Positions 25,789 to 28,812 of a DNA stretch of 28,812 bases are shown here, one piece after another. The DNA is taken from contig JBCCGI010000093.1 of NCBI GenBank assembly GCA_039029355.1, positions 1 to 28,812 of the forward strand. Direction: 5' to 3'. Source of the DNA: JBCCGI01 sp039029355 (GTDB taxonomy: Bacteria; Planctomycetota; UBA1135; GCA-002686595). The first letter of the stretch is position 1. Each line of letters begins with the position of its first letter. Under the pieces are notes generated by a model. The model saw only the letters and a list, made by a program, of their open reading frames with translations. It did not search any database and had not been told where the DNA came from. Made by a program: the position numbers and the translations under genes.

Positions 25789-27630
25789 CTACTCGACCGT
25801 GACCGACTTGGCGAGGTTGCGAGGCTTGTCGATGTCGCAGCCCTTGGCGAGCGCGACGTAGTACGAAAACAGCTGCAGCGGCAGCACGTTCAGGAGCGGC
25901 GCGAGCCACTCCGAGCACTCCGGCACCGGCAGCCGCTCGTCGGCGACCTCGAGGCAGGCGGGATCGGCGCCGACGCACACCACCTCGCCGCCGCGGGCCT
26001 TCACCTGCTCGATGTTCGAGAGCACCTTCTCGGCCACCCCGTCGCGCGCGGCGACCACCAGGGTCGACATGCCCGGCTCGATCAGGGCGATCGGCCCGTG
26101 CTTCATCTCGCCGGCGGGGTAGCCCTCAGCGTGCACGTACGAGATCTCCTTGAGCTTCAGCGCGCCCTCGAGCGCGATCGGGTAGTTGATCCCGCGGCCG
26201 AGGAACAGGAAGCCCTTGGCGTTCGCGTGGCGCTCGGCCGCCTCGCGCGCGGCCGCGACTTCGGCCTCGCCGAGAAGCTGCTGCACCTTGGGGTGCAGGT
26301 GCTGCAGGTCGGTCAAGAGCTCGGTCCCGCGCGCCGCGTCGAGCGTCCCGCGCGCGCGTCCCAGCCGGATCGCGAGCAGGTAGCCGGCCACCACCATCGC
26401 GGTGAAGGCCTTGGTGCTCGCCACCCCGATCTCGGGGCCGGCGTCGATCGGGATCAGCCCCTCGGCCTCGCGCACCATCGTGCTGCCGATCGAGTTGCAG
26501 ATCGTCGCCGAGCGCGCGCCCAGCACGGTCGCCAGGCGCTGGGCCGCCAGGGTGTCGGCGGTCTCGCCCGACTGCGAGATCGAGAGCGACAGCGTCCCCG
26601 GCGTCAGCACCGGCTCGCGGTAGCGGAACTCCGACGCGTAGTCGACGTCCACCGGCACGCCCGCCAGGCGCTCCAGCATGTAGCTCGCGACCAGCCCCGC
26701 GTGCAGCGCGGTGCCGCAGGCGACCACCTGGATGCGCGAGACGTCGCGCAGCGAGGCGTCGGAGAAGAGCTCGCCGTCGAAGCGCACGTCGCCGCGGTCG
26801 AGGTCGATGTGCCCCGCCGCGGTGCGGGCGAGCACGTCGGGCTGCTCGTGGATCTCCTTGAGCATGTAGTGCGGGTACCCGCCCATCTCCGCCGCCTCGG
26901 CGTCCCAGGAGATGGTCTGCGCCGGCCGCGTGACCTCGCTGCCGTCGAGGCTCCGGATCGCCAGGTGACCGGGCGCGAGGTCGGCGATGTCGCCGTCCTC
27001 CAGGTAGTGCACCTCGCGCGTGTGCTTCAGGATCGCCAGCACGTCGGAGCCCAGCCAGGCCCCGTCGTCGGTCACCGCCACGCAGAGCGGCGGGCCGTGG
27101 CGGGCCGCGACCAGGCGCGGGTCGTCGCCCTCGGCGATGACGGCGATGGCGTAGTAGCCCTCGACTCTCCCGAGCGCCAGGCGCACGGCCTCGGCCAGGT
27201 CCTTGCCCGCCTCGACCTCGCGGCCGATCAGGTGCGCGAGCACCTCGGTGTCGGTGTCGGAGCGGAGCTCCGCACCGGCGGCGGCCAACTCCTCGCGCAG
27301 CTCGAGGTAGTTCTCGATGATCCCGTTGTGCACCAGCGCGATGCGCCCGGAGCGGTCGGTGTGCGGGTGCGCGTTGCCGTCGGTCGGCGGCCCGTGGGTC
27401 GCCCAGCGCGTGTGCCCGATGCCGAGGCTCGCGCCGTTGAGCGAGCCGTCTCCGAGCAGCTGCTCGAGCTGCGACAGCCTGCCCGCGCGCCGGCGCACGG
27501 TCAGCCCGCGCTCGTCCACCACGGCCACGCCGGCCGAGTCATATCCGCGGTACTCCAGGGTCCGCAGGCCGTCCACGATCAGGTCGCAGACGGCGCCCTC
27601 GCGACGGAAGGCTCCGACGATACCGCACAT
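25789..27630 (-). CDS. glmS: Glutamine-fructose-6-phosphate aminotransferase (isomerising)
   Basis: This 613-residue enzyme makes glucosamine-6-phosphate from fructose-6-phosphate and glutamine, the entry step to UDP-GlcNAc. The N-terminal glutaminase domain has nucleophile Cys2 (MCGIVGA), TLEYRGYDSAGVAV (24-37) and HTRWATHG. Two SIS domains follow, with LSISQSGETADT and STKAFTAM. The protein ends DKPRNLAKSVTVE, the highly conserved GlmS C-terminus. Length is normal for the family (about 608). It sits 1 nt after the UDP-glucuronate decarboxylase stop and directly before the epimerase-like gene, so it is part of the EPS operon, where it probably raises amino-sugar supply. No glmS ribozyme could exist in the 1-nt upstream gap. 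A second copy elsewhere may serve peptidoglycan, but this cannot be seen. Confidence 0.97.
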   Translation of the reverse strand: MCGIVGAFRREGAVCDLIVDGLRTLEYRGYDSAGVAVVDERGLTVRRRAGRLSQLEQLLGDGSLNGASLGIGHTRWATHGPPTDGNAHPHTDRSGRIALVHNGIIENYLELREELAAAGAELRSDTDTEVLAHLIGREVEAGKDLAEAVRLALGRVEGYYAIAVIAEGDDPRLVAARHGPPLCVAVTDDGAWLGSDVLAILKHTREVHYLEDGDIADLAPGHLAIRSLDGSEVTRPAQTISWDAEAAEMGGYPHYMLKEIHEQPDVLARTAAGHIDLDRGDVRFDGELFSDASLRDVSRIQVVACGTALHAGLVASYMLERLAGVPVDVDYASEFRYREPVLTPGTLSLSISQSGETADTLAAQRLATVLGARSATICNSIGSTMVREAEGLIPIDAGPEIGVASTKAFTAMVVAGYLLAIRLGRARGTLDAARGTELLTDLQHLHPKVQQLLGEAEVAAAREAAERHANAKGFLFLGRGINYPIALEGALKLKEISYVHAEGYPAGEMKHGPIALIEPGMSTLVVAARDGVAEKVLSNIEQVKARGGEVVCVGADPACLEVADERLPVPECSEWLAPLLNVLPLQLFSYYVALAKGCDIDKPRNLAKSVTVE

Positions 27631-27631
27631 A

Positions 27632-28591
27632 TCAGCGCGCCGCCTCGACCAGGTCCATGCGCTCGCGGAAGTACGCCAGCGTGCGATCGAGGCCGGTCGC
27701 GAGGTCGACCGTCGGCTCCCAGCCCAGGAGCGCCTTGGCCTTCGAGATGTCCGGCTGGCGCACCTTGGGGTCGTCCTTCGGCAGGTCGCGGAACTCGATC
27801 TCCGACTTCGACTCGGTCAGGTCGCGGATGCGCTCGGCGAACTGCAGGATGGTCATCTCGCTCGGGTTGCCGATGTTGGTCGGCTCGACCTCGTCGGAGT
27901 TGAGCAGGCGCCAGATGCCCTCGATCAGGTCGTCGACGTAGCAGAACGAGCGCGTCTGCGAGCCGTCGCCGAAGACGGTCAGCGCCTCTCCGCGCAGCGC
28001 CTGGGACATGAAGGCGGGCAGCGCGCGACCGTCGTTCAGGCGCATTCGCGGCCCGTAGGTGTTGAAGATACGCACGATGCGCGTCTCGACCCCGTGGTAG
28101 CGGTGGTACCCCATCGTCATCGCCTCGGCGAAGCGCTTGGCCTCGTCGTAGACCCCCCGCGGCCCGACCGGGTTGACGTTGCCCCAGTAGTCCTCCTTCT
28201 GCGGGTGCACCAGCGGGTCGCCGTAGCACTCCGAGGTCGAGGCGAGCAGGAAGCGCGCGCCCTTGGCGTGCGCCAGCCCCAGCGCCTTGTGGGTGCCCAA
28301 CGAGCCCACCTTCAGCGTCTGGATCGGCAGCTCCAGGTAGTCGATCGGGCTCGCCGGCGAGGCGAAGTGCATCACGACGTCGAGCTTGCCGGGGATGTGG
28401 ATGTACTCGGTGACGTCCTGGTGGTGGAAGTGGAAGCCGGCGTCCGAGAACAGGTGGTCGACGTTCCGCAAGTCGCCGGTGATGAGGTTGTCCATGCAGA
28501 CGACCTCGTAACCTTCGGCCAGGAAGCGGTCGCAGAGGTGGCTCCCGAGGAACCCGGCTCCGCCGGTGATGAGAACGCGCGGTTTCGACAT
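27632..28591 (-). CDS. UDP-glucuronate decarboxylase (UDP-xylose synthase)
   Basis: This 319-residue extended SDR converts UDP-glucuronate to UDP-xylose with bound NAD+. It has GGAGFLGSHL (10-19), MDNLITGDLRNVDHL (33-47), HFASPASPIDY (75-85), TSECYGDP (119-126), the Y148-DEA-K152 pair, RIFNTYGPRM and DGSQTRSFCYVDDLI. These closely match the UXS family, including the catalytic Ser/Glu next to Tyr and the YDEAK motif. Length is full for bacterial members. The ATG at 28591 follows a leader of C-runs without a recognisable Shine-Dalgarno sequence. It is the first complete gene of the minus-strand EPS run; a gene with a low-complexity tail ends 31 nt upstream. Confidence 0.95.
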   Translation of the reverse strand: MSKPRVLITGGAGFLGSHLCDRFLAEGYEVVCMDNLITGDLRNVDHLFSDAGFHFHHQDVTEYIHIPGKLDVVMHFASPASPIDYLELPIQTLKVGSLGTHKALGLAHAKGARFLLASTSECYGDPLVHPQKEDYWGNVNPVGPRGVYDEAKRFAEAMTMGYHRYHGVETRIVRIFNTYGPRMRLNDGRALPAFMSQALRGEALTVFGDGSQTRSFCYVDDLIEGIWRLLNSDEVEPTNIGNPSEMTILQFAERIRDLTESKSEIEFRDLPKDDPKVRQPDISKAKALLGWEPTVDLATGLDRTLAYFRERMDLVEAAR

Positions 28592-28592
28592 T

Positions 28593-28615
28593 GGGGGGGG
28601 ATTGGGGGCTGAGGG
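28593..28615 (+). other. G-runs opposite the UXS leader (possible G-quadruplex)
   Basis: Runs of 8, 5 and 3 G (28593-28600, 28604-28608, 28613-28615) lie on the plus strand immediately upstream of the UDP-glucuronate decarboxylase ATG. The long run could supply two G3 tracts, giving four in total. The mRNA leader is correspondingly C-rich and shows no ribosome-binding site. A regulatory or phase-variation role is speculative. Confidence 0.3.
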
Positions 28616-28622
28616 TCGCTGG

Positions 28623-28812
28623 CTACATCGGCGGATGGTCGCCGCCGGCTCGAGGATCCTCGGGGTCTTCCGCGGGCTCCTCGGGAGTCTCCTCGGGAGT
28701 CTCCTCGGGAGTCTCCTCGGGAGTCTCCTCGGGAGTCTCCTCGGGAGTCTCCTCGGGAGTCTCCTCGGGAGTCTCCTCGGGAGTCTCCTCGGGAGTCTCC
28801 TCGGGAGTCTCC
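28623..28812 (-). CDS. C-terminal end of an unidentified protein with (Glu-Thr-Pro-Glu)n tail (runs off the right edge)
   Basis: On the minus strand, a frame open from the window edge reads eleven ETPE-type units, then EPAEDPEDPRAGGDHPPM and a TAG at 28623-28625. Acidic, proline-rich tails of this kind are common at the ends of bacterial surface or secreted proteins. The frame is preferred because it is soluble and acidic, ends 31 nt before the next gene on the same strand and fits the gene-dense layout. The repeat length (12) is divisible by three, so every frame stays open within it and the coding frame is not proven. The start and the rest of the protein lie beyond the window, so no function can be given. 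Confidence 0.5.
   Translation of the reverse strand, partial: ETPEETPEETPEETPEETPEETPEETPEETPEETPEETPEETPEEPAEDPEDPRAGGDHPPM
28681..28812. repeat. Eleven perfect copies of a 12-bp tandem repeat (TCGGGAGTCTCC)
   Basis: From 28681 to the last base, TCGGGAGTCTCC is repeated eleven times with no mismatch, and continues past the edge, so the true copy number is unknown. On the minus strand it codes for Glu-Thr-Pro-Glu units in the likely frame. Perfect identity suggests recent expansion by slippage or recombination, or an assembly limit at the contig end. It is not a CRISPR array, as there are no spacers. Confidence 0.95.

Noticed and set aside
25075..27903. A 942-codon plus-strand frame opposite glmS and the epimerase-like gene
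   Set aside because: The opposite strand codes for full-length, motif-rich enzymes; this translation has a Val/Asp/Arg/His-rich shadow composition.
28635..28812. Plus-strand frame from an ATG reading a hydrophobic Leu-Leu-Gly-Ser repeat through the tandem array
   Set aside because: All frames stay open in a 12-bp repeat; there is no ribosome-binding site, and the minus-strand acidic frame fits the operon direction and has a proper stop before the next gene.
28681..28812. CRISPR array
   Set aside because: The repeat unit is 12 bp and directly tandem, with no spacers and no cas genes nearby.

Overview
The window is about 70% GC and most likely comes from a deep-branching Planctomycetota bacterium. 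That placement is an inference from three things: a compact ECF sigma factor overlapping a Hanks-type Ser/Thr kinase whose C-terminus is a Gly/Ala-periodic hydrophobic repeat, an ECF sigma/zinc-finger-like/TPR-CHAT/subtilase cluster, and many large antisense shadow frames typical of very GC-rich genomes. No rRNA, tRNA, CRISPR array, transposase or integrase was seen.

Layout. (1) 1-577, minus strand: the 5' part of a GCS2-type glutamate-cysteine ligase-like gene. (2) 672-2914, plus: ECF sigma factor and Ser/Thr kinase, joined by an ATGA overlap. (3) 2980-6153, minus: an isoleucyl-tRNA synthetase of the type 2 (eukaryote-like) form. (4) 6202-6900, plus: an exported thioredoxin-fold protein that has lost its first active-site Cys and its cis-Pro; then 6905-7696, minus: an SDR oxidoreductase with a degenerate catalytic set. 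(5) 7814-13356, plus: ECF sigma factor, small HX4CX2C zinc-finger-like protein with a beta-rich C-terminus, 944-residue TPR-CHAT protease with an intact His/Cys dyad, and a secreted subtilase. This is the most interesting part of the window: a plausible sigma-controlled protease relay. (6) 13578 to the right edge, minus: an unbroken run of at least 13 exopolysaccharide genes, with one more partial gene at the edge.

The exopolysaccharide locus, in transcription order (right to left), holds UDP-glucuronate decarboxylase (UDP-xylose), GlmS (glucosamine-6-P), UDP-glucuronate 4-epimerase-like protein (UDP-galacturonate), RmlA, RmlD and RmlB (dTDP-rhamnose; no RmlC in the window), a stand-alone SLBB lipoprotein, a Wza-like export lipoprotein, a Wzz-like chain-length protein without a kinase domain, an O-antigen-ligase-like membrane protein, an asparagine-synthase-like amidotransferase, a GT4 glycosyltransferase and a polysaccharide deacetylase. 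The last group resembles the exosortase-A (XrtA/PEP-CTERM)-associated EPS set, but no exosortase is present here. The precursor genes suggest a polymer containing rhamnose, xylose, galacturonate and amino sugars (inference).

Genes are tightly packed with 0-22 nt gaps or ATGA/GTGA/TGATG overlaps inside the clusters. The longest gaps are 13357-13577 and 24605-24816; the first holds a strong 14-bp hairpin, the second G-runs and an 18-bp palindrome. At the right edge the sequence becomes a perfect 12-bp tandem repeat, probably coding for a (Glu-Thr-Pro-Glu)n tail.
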